A stretch of 37,485 bases of DNA from Aquincola tertiaricarbonis (GCF_000969605.1 NZ_JZUE01000039.1:1-37485), one strand, 5' to 3'. Numbered from the stretch's first letter, positions 15,712-25,347 are shown. Notes: generated by a model from the sequence alone, not told the origin. Numbers and translations: made by a program.

Positions 15712-17754
15712 CTAGAACACGACCCGCACGCCGGCGGTGAGGGCGCGGGCGCCCTGCGGCGACAGTTCCCGTGCGGTGCGCAGCGCGCTGGCGTTGTAGG
15801 CCAGCTCGTTGGTCACGTTGTCCAGCCGCAGGAACCACAGCGCCTCGGCGCCCGGCAGCGGCATGCGCCAGCTGGTCCACAGGTTCAGCACGGTGTAGGA
15901 GGGCGTGGCCACGTCCACTGCCGGCACGCGGTCCTGGCGCGCGGCATGCACCAGGCGGGCGCCAAGCCGCCACGGGCCGGAGGCCGCTTCCAGGCCCAGC
16001 CGGGCGCGGACCGGCGCGATGCGTGCCAGCGGCTCGTCGGTGCTCAGGTTGTCGCCCCGCACCAGGTCCAGGCTGCCGTCCAGGTCCAGCGTCCACGCGC
16101 GCTGCAGCAGCCTAGTGCGGCCTTCCAGCTCGATGCCGCGCAGCCGCGCCCGCACCGCGCGGAAGGCGTACTCGGGCACGCTGGAGGCCTCGCCATCTTC
16201 GCCCTCCACCGCCACGTCGCGGCCGGTGGCCTCCAGGCCGATGTAGCGCGAGAACCGGGTGTGGAACACGCTGGCCTTCAGCCGGTGCTCGGCCTGCTTC
16301 CATTCGGCGCCCAGCTCCAGGTGGCGGCTGCGCTCCAGGCCCAGCGTGGGATCGCCCTGCTCATAGGCGCCGGTGGCCACGTGCACGCCGTTGGCATACA
16401 GCTCGTAATAGGCGGGGGCACGTTCGGTGGCGCCGGCGGTGGCCAGCAGCGTCCAGCCACCGCCGGCCGGCAGGCTGGCGCCCAGCAGCGCGCTGCGCGG
16501 GCTGAAGCGGCGCCCGCCCGCCTCGCCGAAGCGCGGTTCCTCGGCGTCGGGCCGATCGCCATCGGAGGACACGCGCACCCGCTCGTAGCGCAGGCCGGCG
16601 GTCAGCGTGGCGGGGCCGGCCTGCACTTCCTCCATCGCGAACAGCGCCACCGACCGGGTGCGCGTGTCGGGCACGAAGGCCTCCTCGCCCAGCGCGGAGA
16701 ACTCCAGCCGCTCTGCCTGCAGGCCCAACACGCCGGTGAGCGGGCCCAGCGGCGCATGGCGGGCCTGCAGCCGCAGCTCGTCGCCGGTGCTGCGGAAGGT
16801 GGTGCCGACCTCCCCACTGCCCTCCACTTCCTCGTGCTTGTAGCGGGTGTGGCTGGCCTGGAACTCCAGCTGGGTGAAGGGGCCGGCCAGGCGGCGGCGC
16901 TCGCCCGCCAAGGCCACGCGGTCGCGTTCCATGCGGATGCCCACGTCGGGCTCCACCGTCACGCCGTAGTCGTTCTCGTGGCGGTCCACCGAGGCGCCGA
17001 CGAAGCCGTCGGCATCCGCCCAGGAAGCGCCCAGCGCGCCGCTGCGGCTCTGGCCGGCCGAGTTGGCCACCCGACGGGTGCGCTGGCTGTCGCCTTCTTC
17101 CAGCGGCACCGAAAACCGCGGCGTGCGCAGGTCGTCGCTGTTGCGGCCCGCGACGTCCGCATGCCAGGACAGCCCGCCGGCGCCGCCCTCCAGCAGCGCC
17201 GCGCCGGCTTTCTCACGGGCGGCGCCGCCCAGGCGCAGCTCGGCACGGCCGGACAGGCCCTCGGCCGCCACGCGCGGAATGCGGTTGTCGATGATGTTGA
17301 CCACGCCGCCGGTGGCATTGCCGCCATACAGCAGCGCGGCCGGGCCGCGCAGGATCTCGATGCGCTCGGCCACCAGCGGGTCCAGCGCCACCGCATGGTC
17401 GAAACTGAGGTTGGACGCGTCCACCGAGGCGCCGCCGTTGTCCAGCAGGCGCACCCGGTCGCCATCCAGGCCACGGATCACCGGCCGGCTGCTCTGCGGA
17501 CCGAAGCCGGTGGAGGCCACGCCGGGCAGGCCGTCCAGCGTCTCGCCCAGCGTGCCGCCGCGGCGCAGCACCAGGCCTTCGCCGGCCAGAACGCTGGTGG
17601 GCTGGGCCAGCGTGTCGCGACCCAGGGGATTGCCGGTGACCACGACGGTGGACACGGGCGGTGTGCCTTGCGCGGCGGCAGCCAGCGGCAGGGCGAAGAA
17701 GGACAGCGCGGCGCGCGCGAGCGCATGCCGCGCCGGTGTGAAGGACTTGTGCAT
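15712..17754 (-). CDS. TonB-dependent outer-membrane receptor, ZnuD-like
   Basis: A 680-residue receptor. The signal peptide covers residues 1-28 (ending LAAAAQ). The plug domain (about 35-155) includes GETLDGLPGVASTGFGPQSSR, VIRGLDGDRVRLLDNG and VERIEILRGPAALLYGGNATGGVVNIID, the classic TonB receptor sequences. The 22-strand barrel that follows ends in phenylalanine (GVRVVF). Overall it resembles the ZnuD group of zinc receptors, which lack a long N-terminal signalling domain. A small His-rich exported protein is encoded just upstream on the same strand, which supports metal transport. It probably draws energy from the TonB-ExbBD system at 1757-4358. Confidence 0.88.
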   Translation of the reverse strand: MHKSFTPARHALARAALSFFALPLAAAAQGTPPVSTVVVTGNPLGRDTLAQPTSVLAGEGLVLRRGGTLGETLDGLPGVASTGFGPQSSRPVIRGLDGDRVRLLDNGGASVDASNLSFDHAVALDPLVAERIEILRGPAALLYGGNATGGVVNIIDNRIPRVAAEGLSGRAELRLGGAAREKAGAALLEGGAGGLSWHADVAGRNSDDLRTPRFSVPLEEGDSQRTRRVANSAGQSRSGALGASWADADGFVGASVDRHENDYGVTVEPDVGIRMERDRVALAGERRRLAGPFTQLEFQASHTRYKHEEVEGSGEVGTTFRSTGDELRLQARHAPLGPLTGVLGLQAERLEFSALGEEAFVPDTRTRSVALFAMEEVQAGPATLTAGLRYERVRVSSDGDRPDAEEPRFGEAGGRRFSPRSALLGASLPAGGGWTLLATAGATERAPAYYELYANGVHVATGAYEQGDPTLGLERSRHLELGAEWKQAEHRLKASVFHTRFSRYIGLEATGRDVAVEGEDGEASSVPEYAFRAVRARLRGIELEGRTRLLQRAWTLDLDGSLDLVRGDNLSTDEPLARIAPVRARLGLEAASGPWRLGARLVHAARQDRVPAVDVATPSYTVLNLWTSWRMPLPGAEALWFLRLDNVTNELAYNASALRTARELSPQGARALTAGVRVVF

Positions 17755-17768
17755 CGGGAACCACCTTG

Positions 17769-17803
17769 GCGCCGGCCGGCCGCTGATGGGCCGCGGCCGG
17801 CGC
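17769..17803. other. Strong GC hairpin between the His-rich gene and the receptor gene
   Basis: GCGCCGGCC (17769-17777) pairs perfectly with GGCCGGCGC (17795-17803). It lies in the leader of the receptor gene, close to its start codon at 17754. No T-run follows on either strand, so a role in attenuation or mRNA processing is a guess. Confidence 0.3.
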
Positions 17804-17852
17804 TGCTACGAGGAAAGCGGGCGCGCAGCCAGCGGCTGCCGTCCGGGCGCGA

Positions 17853-18284
17853 TCAGCTCAGCGCGGTGGTGGGCGGACCGCGGGCCTCATAGGCCGTGGT
17901 GGTGCACGGCGTGGCACCGACAGGCGACGCGGCCGGCGACAGCGGTGGGCGGGCAACCTGCACCGCCACCGCGGCGGCGGTCGGCAGCAGGTCGGCATGG
18001 CCCAGATGGTCGATGAGGCGGCACAGGGCCGAGCCATCCTCGTGGTGGGCCGCGCCCGAGGCTGCGGCGCCATGACCTGCTTCGCCCGACGCCGCGCCCT
18101 GCAGGGCCCGAGCCTGTGGCGCCGGCCCGCCGGCATGCGGGTGCAGCACGCCGTGCCGCAGGCCGGCCGACTGCGCCAGCAGCAGCACCAGCGGCAGCAG
18201 CAGGTGAAGCCAGGCACGCCGCCACCCTGCCATCCCTGGCAGGCGCGGCGCCGAAGGCCGCGAGACGACGTGCCTGGTCACCAT
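17853..18284 (-). CDS. Small His-rich exported protein next to the receptor gene
   Basis: A 143-residue protein. A hydrophobic signal or anchor segment lies at about 25-40 (WLHLLLPLVLLLAQSAG). A His-rich segment follows with H44, H48, H50, H71, H80, H81, H93 and H96, plus C88 in SALCRLIDHLGHAD. The end is Pro/Ala-rich. Eight histidines in about 53 residues suggest metal binding, probably zinc in the periplasm. The start is uncertain: the ATG at 18284 or an internal ATG at 18233, which puts the signal segment nearer the N-terminus. It lies 98 bp upstream of the receptor gene and 23 bp after msrA, all on the same strand. I do not recognise a named family. Confidence 0.65.
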   Translation of the reverse strand: MVTRHVVSRPSAPRLPGMAGWRRAWLHLLLPLVLLLAQSAGLRHGVLHPHAGGPAPQARALQGAASGEAGHGAAASGAAHHEDGSALCRLIDHLGHADLLPTAAAVAVQVARPPLSPAASPVGATPCTTTAYEARGPPTTALS

Positions 18285-18307
18285 CCGGCGTCAGCGCCAG
18301 CCGGTGC

Positions 18308-18838
18308 TCAGGCCTTCACGCGGTGGCGGAAGGTCTTGCGGAACTTCTCCACCTTGGGTGCCACGACGAAGGCGCAGTAGCCTGCGCCAGGGTGGTTGGC
18401 GAAGTAGTGCTGGTGGTAATCCTCGGCGCGGGAATAGTCGGCCTCGGCCACCAGCTCCGTCACCACGCGGCCGCCGCTGGCGGCATTCACCTCGGCGATC
18501 ACCTCGCGCGCCACCGTTTCCTGCTCGGGGCTGTGGAAGTAGATGCCCGAGCGGTACTGCGTGCCCACGTCGTTGCCCTGGCGGTTGAGCGTGGTGGGAT
18601 CGTGGACGACGAAGAAGATCTCCAGGATCTCGCGCAGCGAGATGCGCTCGTTGTCGAAGCGCACCCGCACCACCTCGGCATGGCCGGTGTCGCCCTGGCA
18701 CACCTGCTCGTACGTGGGCCGGTGGACATGGCCGTTGCTGTAGCCGGACTCCACCGACACCACGCCGTCCACCTGCTCGTACACCGCCTCGGTGCACCAG
18801 AAGCAGCCGCCGCCGAGGGTGATGGTTTCGATCGTCAT
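18308..18838 (-). CDS. msrA: Peptide-methionine (S)-S-oxide reductase
   Basis: A 176-residue repair enzyme that reduces methionine-S-sulfoxide in proteins. The catalytic motif GGCFWCTEAVYEQ places the nucleophilic C12 and the nearby C15. YSNGHVHRPTYEQVCQGDTGHAEVVRV and the RSGIYFHS segment are typical. The ATG at 18838 follows AGGAG 9 bases upstream; an in-frame ATG at 18874 would precede this good ribosome site. It is on the same strand as the downstream His-rich protein and receptor genes. Confidence 0.96.
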   Translation of the reverse strand: MTIETITLGGGCFWCTEAVYEQVDGVVSVESGYSNGHVHRPTYEQVCQGDTGHAEVVRVRFDNERISLREILEIFFVVHDPTTLNRQGNDVGTQYRSGIYFHSPEQETVAREVIAEVNAASGGRVVTELVAEADYSRAEDYHQHYFANHPGAGYCAFVVAPKVEKFRKTFRHRVKA

Positions 18839-18931
18839 GGTTCTGTACTCCTGGCCGGCGCCAACGTCCGGCATCGGACATTGGTCGTTGGGCGGCCCGC
18901 GAGCTTACGCGAGCCGGCGGACCGGAGCATG

Positions 18932-21900
18932 TCAGCGCGCCGACAGCACCAGTTCCGCCTCCGGCGCGCCGGGCCGCGCGCCACCGCCACCGCCCAGCCG
19001 CGGCGCCGCCAGGAAGAGCCGCTCGCTCGGCACGCCGCGGGCCAGCAAGGCATCCCGCACCGCGGTGCCGCGGCGCTGGGCCAGCTCGCGCAACTGCTCC
19101 TCGCCCGCCGGCAGCACCGCCTGCAGGCGCTCGGCCATCTCCTGCGGCGGCAGCGACTTGGCCAGGCCGACGAGGTTGCGCGGCTTGTCCGGCAAGGGCG
19201 TGTCGGCATACAGGCGGCGCAGCAGCGCTGCCTGCTCCTCGGGCGTGGGCGGCGGCGCAGCCGGGCCGGCGCGGCGGCGGTGCTCAGACAGCAGCCGGGC
19301 GTCCAGGCCGGCGGCACGCAGCGCGTCCTGCTCCAGCGCCAGGTCGCCGCTGCCGCTGACGGTGAGCTGCAGCCCCGGCCGGTCGGCCAGCGCGCGGGCC
19401 ACGGTGTCCAGCGCGGCTTCGGCACCCGCCGCCATGCGGTCGGTGCCCGGCACGAATCCGATGCGGCTGGCATCCGCCTCGCCACCGCCGGCAAACAGCG
19501 AGAACGGCGCCGTCACCGCCTTCACCAGCAGGTTGCCCAGCACCTTGAGCACCAGGCCGAAGACGCTGAACTGCGGATCGTTGACCGATCCGCTGACCGG
19601 CAGGTCCAGGTCGATGACGCCATGGCGGTCCTTCAGCAAGGCGATGGCCAGCGCCACCGGCAGCTGGGTGGCATCGGGGCTGTCCACGCGTTCGCCAAAG
19701 GTGAGCTGGTTGAGCACCACCCGGTTGCTGGCGTCCAGGCGTCCGTCCGGCGCGATGCGGTAGGCCACGTCCATGCTCAGCTTGCCGCGTTCGATGGCGT
19801 AGCCGGCGTAGCGACCGGAATAGGGCGACAAAGGCGACAGTTCCAGGTCGGTGGCCTTGGCGCGGATGTCCATGGCCAGCGGCCGGGCCGCCGGATTCAG
19901 GCTGCCGCTGATGTCCAGCAGCGCCGTGCCGGCCACCCGGCCCTGCAGTGACAAGGCCGCCATCTGCGGCGAAGCGGTGCTGAACGTGCCGAGGCTGCCA
20001 TTCAGTCCGCTCAGCTCGGCGCTGTAGTTGGGGCGGATGAAGCGGTCGGTGAAGTCGATGCTGCCGCGCAGCAGGCGGGTGGACCCCACCGCGATGACCG
20101 GCCCCGGCGTGACGGCGCCGGCTGCGCCGGCCGGCTCGGCCACGCCGCCCGGCGCCGCGGCGACGTCACGCAGATTGAAGCGCCCTTCCTCGGTGATCAC
20201 CAGGCGCGAATAGAAGTCCGACAGCGCAGCTTCCTGCACCGACACCTGCGGCGCCGCACCGGGCGCCAGCCGCACCTGCAGGCGCTGGAGCTGCAGGTCC
20301 TGCCACGCCAGCAGTGCATCGCCCGGCACGCCATCCCGCGGCGGCGCCTGCACCTGCACATCGCCCAGCCGCGCGTCGCCATCGGCCTCGATGGACAGGC
20401 CATGCGCCTGCTGCTGCAGCGCCACCTGGCCCTGCCAGTCGGCGTCGGCATGCGCCAGCACCAGCTGCAGCCCGGTGGACGCATACGGCGCCAGCGCATG
20501 CAAGGGCAGCCGCCGCACCCGCAGCGCACCCCGCGCCATCAGCGGCTGGGGCGCAAGGGTGCCGGTCCAGTCGATGCGGCCGGGTGCGGACGTCGGCTTG
20601 CCGGCCTCGCCGGTGCGGGCGTCGGAGAGCCGGGCCTGCAGGCTGATGCGCGCGGGCGCCGCCGCTTGCGCCGGCCAGCGCAGGCCGGAGGCGTCCAGGC
20701 GCAGGTCGGCCAGCTGCAGCGCCACCGGGGTGGCGGGCGCCTGGTCGGCCCAGCGCAGCCGGCCACCGCGCAGCTGCAGCTGGCCGAGCTGCAACTGCCA
20801 GGGCGCCGCCGCAGGAGAAGAGTCTTGCTGCGCTGCGGCCGGCGCACGGCGCAGCCACTGGCTGGCGTCCAGCGTGCCATCGGCAGCCCGTTGCAAGGCC
20901 AGCCGCGGCTCCTCCAGCTCCAGGCGACCGATGGCCAGCGTGCGGGCCAGCAGGTCCAACTGGCCGTCGGCCACCGTCAGGTTGCGCCAGCCCGCGGCGG
21001 CCGGTCCCTCGCCCAGGCGCAGGTCGGCTACGCGCAGCTGCTGGAGTTCGGCGGCCAGCCGGGGCTGGGCGCCGGCGCTCCAGTGCAGCCGGCCGGTCAG
21101 GGCGACGGCGCCGGCCATCGGCACCGCCAGGTGCGGCTCGAGGTAGGGCCCGAGCAGCGTGAGGTCCAGCGCCTGCAGCCCGATCGACGCCTGCGCGGCC
21201 TGCGCGCCGGCGGTGCCTTCGGCCTCCAGCGTGGCCGCCCGGCTGCCACCGCTGGCGGCCAGCCGGCTGGCCAGCCGCCAGGGCACGCCCGCCAGTGCCG
21301 TGGTGTCGAGCGGGCCAGCTTCGAGCTGCAGCGCGGACAAGGCCAGCGCCGCTGCGGGGCGGGTGGTGTCGTCGCGCCACTGCACCGCGGCGTCCTGCAG
21401 GCGCAGGCGCTGCAGCCGCAGCTGCCAGGGTGGCGTGGCCGGCGGCTTGGCCACTTCTGGGGGTGGCGCGACCATCCGGGCCAGCTCCAGCCGGCCACCG
21501 GCATCCCGGGTCGCCGTCAGCTGCAACCCCTGCAGCAGGACCTCGCCCAGTGCCACCCGTCGCTCCAAGGGCAGTACGTCCTGCAGCTCCACCTCCAGCC
21601 GCTGCCAGGCTGCCAGGGGCTTGCCGCCGGTTTCATTCCCGGCCGCCAGGACGACGTCGCTCAGGCGGGCCTGCCCGCGCAGCGCCAGGTGCGGCTGGTG
21701 GCCTTCGCGCAGCGAGAAGTCGGCGGTGATCTCGGTCGACAGCCGGCCGGCGGTCGGCCGCAGCGGGCTGCTGGCAGCGGGCAGGTAGGCGGCCCAGCGC
21801 GCCACATCCAGGTCGTCGATGCGCAGCGCCAGCTGGCCGCTGCGCACCTCCGCAAACGGCACCAGCGCCGCGCCGGTGTCGAAGCTGCTGCCGTCCATCC

Positions 21901-22531
21901 TGAAGGCCAGGCGCGGCTGCACCCGCACCGCCACGTCGGCCGGCAGGTTGGACAGGAACGGCAGGTCCAGGCGCAGGTCCACCAGCTCATGCCGCAACCC
22001 GGCCTGGCGGTCGTCGACGGTGACGCGGCCGCCGGTCAGCTCCAGGTTGTAGAGCGCGAAGCGGGCGGGTGGCGTCGGGGCCTCGCCGGGCTGCGGCTGC
22101 AGGCGGGCGACGATGTCGTCGATGTCCAGCGCGCCGCCGGGCAGGCGGGTGAGCTGCACCACGGGGCGGTCGATCTGCAGCGCTTCCACCACCGGCGCGC
22201 GCCGCCACAGCGAGCTGGCCGACACGTCCGCATGCAGGCGGCCGATGTGCAGCGTGTCAGGGCCGGCCGCCCCGCCAGCCGGACCGATGCGCAGGTCCTG
22301 CACCGTCACCGACAGCACCCACGGCGCCAGCGACACCGCGCCGACCTGCACCGGCCGGCCCAGCAGCGACGAAAGCCGCTGCTGGGCCTGCGCCTGCAGC
22401 AGCGGCGGCAGCGCCAGCCAGGTCAACAGCCACAGGCCGAGCAGCGTGGCCAGCGCCCAGCCGGCGCGCCGCAGCCAGCGCCTGGCGGCTGGCGTCTTCT
22501 CGGGGCCTGCGTGTTCTTCTTGTGCATGCAC
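18932..22531 (-). CDS. DUF748/AsmA-like giant envelope protein
   Basis: A 1199-residue protein anchored by one N-terminal helix (about 23-45), with a large repeat-rich periplasmic part of alternating beta strands (many L-x-L-x-I/V patterns). DUF748 proteins belong to the AsmA/TamB-like group thought to form long hydrophobic grooves that bridge the envelope for lipid transport; that role is inferred. Typical blocks are RVTVDDRQAGLRHELVDLRL (N-terminal part), GSIDFTDRFIRPNYSAELSG (middle) and GVIDLDLPVSGSVNDPQFSV (late). The C-terminus has an OmpA-like-length helical tail. The start is a GTG at 22531 with GAGGAG at 22539-22544; an earlier in-frame codon at 22582 lacks a ribosome site. Confidence 0.85.
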   Translation of the reverse strand: MHAQEEHAGPEKTPAARRWLRRAGWALATLLGLWLLTWLALPPLLQAQAQQRLSSLLGRPVQVGAVSLAPWVLSVTVQDLRIGPAGGAAGPDTLHIGRLHADVSASSLWRRAPVVEALQIDRPVVQLTRLPGGALDIDDIVARLQPQPGEAPTPPARFALYNLELTGGRVTVDDRQAGLRHELVDLRLDLPFLSNLPADVAVRVQPRLAFRMDGSSFDTGAALVPFAEVRSGQLALRIDDLDVARWAAYLPAASSPLRPTAGRLSTEITADFSLREGHQPHLALRGQARLSDVVLAAGNETGGKPLAAWQRLEVELQDVLPLERRVALGEVLLQGLQLTATRDAGGRLELARMVAPPPEVAKPPATPPWQLRLQRLRLQDAAVQWRDDTTRPAAALALSALQLEAGPLDTTALAGVPWRLASRLAASGGSRAATLEAEGTAGAQAAQASIGLQALDLTLLGPYLEPHLAVPMAGAVALTGRLHWSAGAQPRLAAELQQLRVADLRLGEGPAAAGWRNLTVADGQLDLLARTLAIGRLELEEPRLALQRAADGTLDASQWLRRAPAAAQQDSSPAAAPWQLQLGQLQLRGGRLRWADQAPATPVALQLADLRLDASGLRWPAQAAAPARISLQARLSDARTGEAGKPTSAPGRIDWTGTLAPQPLMARGALRVRRLPLHALAPYASTGLQLVLAHADADWQGQVALQQQAHGLSIEADGDARLGDVQVQAPPRDGVPGDALLAWQDLQLQRLQVRLAPGAAPQVSVQEAALSDFYSRLVITEEGRFNLRDVAAAPGGVAEPAGAAGAVTPGPVIAVGSTRLLRGSIDFTDRFIRPNYSAELSGLNGSLGTFSTASPQMAALSLQGRVAGTALLDISGSLNPAARPLAMDIRAKATDLELSPLSPYSGRYAGYAIERGKLSMDVAYRIAPDGRLDASNRVVLNQLTFGERVDSPDATQLPVALAIALLKDRHGVIDLDLPVSGSVNDPQFSVFGLVLKVLGNLLVKAVTAPFSLFAGGGEADASRIGFVPGTDRMAAGAEAALDTVARALADRPGLQLTVSGSGDLALEQDALRAAGLDARLLSEHRRRAGPAAPPPTPEEQAALLRRLYADTPLPDKPRNLVGLAKSLPPQEMAERLQAVLPAGEEQLRELAQRRGTAVRDALLARGVPSERLFLAAPRLGGGGGARPGAPEAELVLSAR

Positions 22532-22660
22532 GGGAAATCTCCTCAAGGGCGGCGGATGCTGCCGCCATGGGCGCGGCTGCACAAGCCGCCGCGGTGGCGT
22601 CGCGGTGACACGTCACAATTCCACGCTTTGCCGTGTGCTGCCAACCGCAGCCTCTTGCGC

Positions 22661-23479
22661 ATGAACCAACTCCTCATGGCCGCGGGCATCGAGCACTGGA
22701 AGCCGGTGCTCAGCATGCTGCTGATCCCGCCGGTGCCGTTCTTGTTGCTCGCGCTCGTCGGCGCGCTCAGCTGGCGACGTTCGCGGCGAGGCGGCGGCGG
22801 CGCGCTGCTGCTGGGCCTGGTGCTCACCTGGGCCAGCCTGACGGTGGGCGTGGGCGAATGGCTGCACCGCGTGGGCATGCCGGAATATCCGGCCTTCAGT
22901 GCCTCGCAGATCGAGCAGCTGCGCACCGAAGCCGCCAGCGGCCGCAAGGTGGCCATCGTGGCCCTGGGCGCGGGCCGCGAGCGGCTGGCGCCGGAATACG
23001 GCCTGCCCAGCCTGCGCCCGCTGACGATGGAACGCCTGCGCTACGCCATCTGGCTGTCGCGGCAGACCGGCGCGCCGCTGGGCTACACCGGCGGCATCGG
23101 CCATGCGGCGGTGCCCGGCCCGAGCGAGGCCGAGGTGGCCCGGCGCATCGCCCAGCAGGAGTTCGGTCTTGCGCTGCGCTGGGCCGAGGACCGGTCGCGC
23201 GATACCCGCGAGAACGGTCGCTTCACCGTGCCGCTGCTGCAGCGCGACGGCGTGGACAAGGTGGTGCTGGTCACGCACGACCTGCACATGCCACGTGCGC
23301 TGCGCGCATTCCGCGAGGCGGCCGCTGCCCAGGGCATCGCGCTGGAGGTGGTGCCAGCGCCGGCCGGCATCAGCTCGCTGTCGGACGACCGCTTCACCCG
23401 CTGGTTTCCGTCACCCGAAGGCCAGTTGCTGCACTGGTACTTCTGGCACGAGAAGCTGGGCTGGTGGGCCGGCGCCTGA
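22661..23479 (+). CDS. YdcF/ElyC-like DUF218 protein
   Basis: A 272-residue inner-membrane protein with two N-terminal helices (about 17-36 and 47-66) and a DUF218 domain from about residue 95. Its motifs are KVAIVALGAG, the YTGG strand-loop near 145, the Asp/Arg/Glu-rich DRSRDTREN and VLVTHDLHMPRALRAF near 205-220. Relatives (ElyC, SanA, YdcF) act in envelope integrity or polysaccharide metabolism. It lies divergent from the DUF748 gene. No ribosome site is visible before the ATG at 22661; a second ATG is 5 codons later. Confidence 0.82.
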   Translation: MNQLLMAAGIEHWKPVLSMLLIPPVPFLLLALVGALSWRRSRRGGGGALLLGLVLTWASLTVGVGEWLHRVGMPEYPAFSASQIEQLRTEAASGRKVAIVALGAGRERLAPEYGLPSLRPLTMERLRYAIWLSRQTGAPLGYTGGIGHAAVPGPSEAEVARRIAQQEFGLALRWAEDRSRDTRENGRFTVPLLQRDGVDKVVLVTHDLHMPRALRAFREAAAAQGIALEVVPAPAGISSLSDDRFTRWFPSPEGQLLHWYFWHEKLGWWAGA

Positions 23480-23493
23480 GCCCGGAAATGCGA

Positions 23494-23523
23494 AACCCCT
23501 CTTGCCCAGGGGCAGGAGGGGTT
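23494..23523 (+). terminator. Stem-loop after the ydcF-like gene
   Basis: AACCCCTCTTGCC pairs with GGCAGGAGGGGTT (one G-T pair) around a short loop, 15 bp after the stop codon. No T-run follows. The rest of the 204-bp gap to the convergent ubiD holds GGTGGC-TGAC-GCCACC (23526-23541), GCCTGC-GTT-GCAGGC (23606-23620) and GCCCGA-N6-TCGGGC (23658-23675). The last lies directly after ubiD and may end its transcript. Confidence 0.55.
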
Positions 23524-23683
23524 GGGGTGGCTGACGCCACCAGTGGGGCTCCGGAGGTAGGAGGTCCGGGGCTCCGCCCGTGCAGAGACTGCTCGGTTGG
23601 TTGCTGCCTGCGTTGCAGGCCTCCCTAAATTAGATGAGCCGGCGGCCCGCCGCAAGCGCCCGAAACGCATCGGGCGGCGGCGG

Positions 23684-25252
23684 TCAATTGGAATTCTTTC
23701 GGCCGGCCATCACCGCATCGAACACGCCGGCGATGCGTGCCTCCACCTCGCGTTGCATGGTGATCGGCACGCCCCACTCGCGGCTGGTCTCGCCGGGCCA
23801 CTTGTTGGTGGCGTCCAGGCCCATCTTGCCGCCCAGGCCGCTCACCGGCGAGGCGAAGTCCAGGTAGTCGATCGGCGTGCCGTCCACCAGCGTGGTGTCG
23901 CGCACCGGGTCCATGCGGGTGGTGATGGCCCACACCACTTCCTTCCAGTCGCGGATGTCCACGTCGTCGTCGGTCACCACGATGAACTTGGTGTACATGA
24001 ACTGCCGCAGGAAGCTCCACAGCCCGAACATCACCCGCTTGGCATGGCCCGGGTAGCTCTTGCGGATGGAGATGATCGCCATGCGGTAGCTGCAGCCCTC
24101 GGGCGGCAGGTAGAAGTCGACGATCTCCGGAAACTGCTTCTGCAGGATGGGCACGAACACCTCGTTCAGCGCCACGCCCAGGATGGCGGGTTCGTCCGGC
24201 GGCTTGCCGGTGTAGGTGGAGTGGTAGATCGGGTCGCGCCGGTGGGTGATGCGGTCGATGCGGAACACGGGAAACCAGTCCTGCTCGTTGTAGTACCCGG
24301 TGTGGTCGCCGAACGGACCCTCGAGCGCATGAAGGTAACCCCCGCGCTCGGCCAGCGGAATGCCGGCGTCGCTGGTGCCGGTGAAGCCGGGTGCGGCCAC
24401 CGGCACGTGGCCTTCCAGCACGAACTCGGCCGAGGCCGGCGCCTGCAGCCGGTGCTCGCCTTCGCCCACGCCGGTGTCGGCCAGCTCCGTGCGGCTGCCC
24501 CGCAGAAGGCCGGCGAACTGGTACTCGGACAGGCTGTCCGGCACTGGCGTCACCGCGCCCAGCACCGTGGCCGGGTCGGCGCCCAGCGCCACCACCATCG
24601 GGAAGGGCTGCCCGGGATTGGCGCGACCGAAGTCGCGGAAGTCCAGCGCACCGCCGCGGTGCGCCAGCCAGCGCATGATCACCTCGCGCCGGCCGATCAC
24701 CTGCTGGCGGTAGATGCCCAGGTTCTGCCGCCGCCGCGGTTGCGGCACCGACTGGGGCCCGCGCGTGACCACCAAGCCCCAGGTGATCAGCGGACCGGCA
24801 TCGCCCGGCCAGCACAGCTGCACCGGGAGCTGTCCAAGATCCACCTCGTCGCCGTCGATGGTGCATTCCTGGCACGCCGCCCCCCTCACCCGGGTGGGTT
24901 TCATGTCCCAGAGGGCCTTGGCCATCTGCAGCAGGCGGCCGGCGTCCTTGAGGCCATGCGGCGGCTCGGGCTCCTTCAGGCTGGCCAGCACGCGACCCAC
25001 GTCGCGCAGCTCCGACAGGCTGTCCGCGCCCATGCCCATGGCCACGCGGCGCGGGGTGCCGAAGAGGTTGGCCAGCACGGGAATGCCATGGCCACCCGGG
25101 GCGGTGAACAGCAGCGCCGGTCCACCCGCACGAAGCACCCGGTCGGCCAGGGCCGTCATTTCCAGCCGGGGCGACACCGCATCGGCGACGCGCGTCAGCT
25201 CGCCCACGGCCTCCAGCTGGCGTAAAAAGTCACGGAGATCACGGTACTTCAT
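23684..25252 (-). CDS. ubiD: UbiD-family 4-hydroxy-3-polyprenylbenzoate decarboxylase
   Basis: A 522-residue prenylated-FMN-dependent decarboxylase of ubiquinone biosynthesis. Typical segments are [19 protein letters not shown] at the start, [18 protein letters not shown], the Glu/Arg-rich active-site regions [11 protein letters not shown] and [23 protein letters not shown], and late [21 protein letters not shown] and [16 protein letters not shown] 25252 is preferred to the GTG two codons upstream. The prenyltransferase partner gene ubiX is not in the window. Confidence 0.95.
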   Translation of the reverse strand: MKYRDLRDFLRQLEAVGELTRVADAVSPRLEMTALADRVLRAGGPALLFTAPGGHGIPVLANLFGTPRRVAMGMGADSLSELRDVGRVLASLKEPEPPHGLKDAGRLLQMAKALWDMKPTRVRGAACQECTIDGDEVDLGQLPVQLCWPGDAGPLITWGLVVTRGPQSVPQPRRRQNLGIYRQQVIGRREVIMRWLAHRGGALDFRDFGRANPGQPFPMVVALGADPATVLGAVTPVPDSLSEYQFAGLLRGSRTELADTGVGEGEHRLQAPASAEFVLEGHVPVAAPGFTGTSDAGIPLAERGGYLHALEGPFGDHTGYYNEQDWFPVFRIDRITHRRDPIYHSTYTGKPPDEPAILGVALNEVFVPILQKQFPEIVDFYLPPEGCSYRMAIISIRKSYPGHAKRVMFGLWSFLRQFMYTKFIVVTDDDVDIRDWKEVVWAITTRMDPVRDTTLVDGTPIDYLDFASPVSGLGGKMGLDATNKWPGETSREWGVPITMQREVEARIAGVFDAVMAGRKNSN

Positions 25253-25285
25253 AACCACAGGGCATGTTGACTGATTTCATTATGG

Positions 25286-25314
25286 TTGACCGGTTATTTG
25301 AACGACCGCAGAAT
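25286..25314 (+). promoter_or_regulatory. Probable sigma-70 promoter of the lytic transglycosylase gene
   Basis: TTGACC (25286-25291) and CAGAAT (25309-25314) are separated by exactly 17 bases. The transcript would start near 25321 and carry a leader of about 190 nt before the ATG at 25509. Confidence 0.55.
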
Positions 25315-25347
25315 TCGGCTTCCTGGTCTTAATCAGGGTTTACCCGT

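Noticed and set aside
17755-18307. Zur box near the receptor and His-rich genes
   Set aside because: No ATGTTATA-N-TATAACAT-like dyad could be found by eye; the region is GC-rich and contains only a GC hairpin.
22605-22616. Dyad GTGACACGTCAC upstream of the ydcF-like gene
   Set aside because: Only 5-bp arms in a GC-rich divergent region; too weak to call an operator.
15946-23479. Very long plus-strand frames (15946-17892 and 20402-22660)
   Set aside because: They are opposite-strand shadows of the receptor and DUF748 genes, with low-complexity Gly/Arg/His/Gln composition. Only the part from 22661 onward is a real gene.
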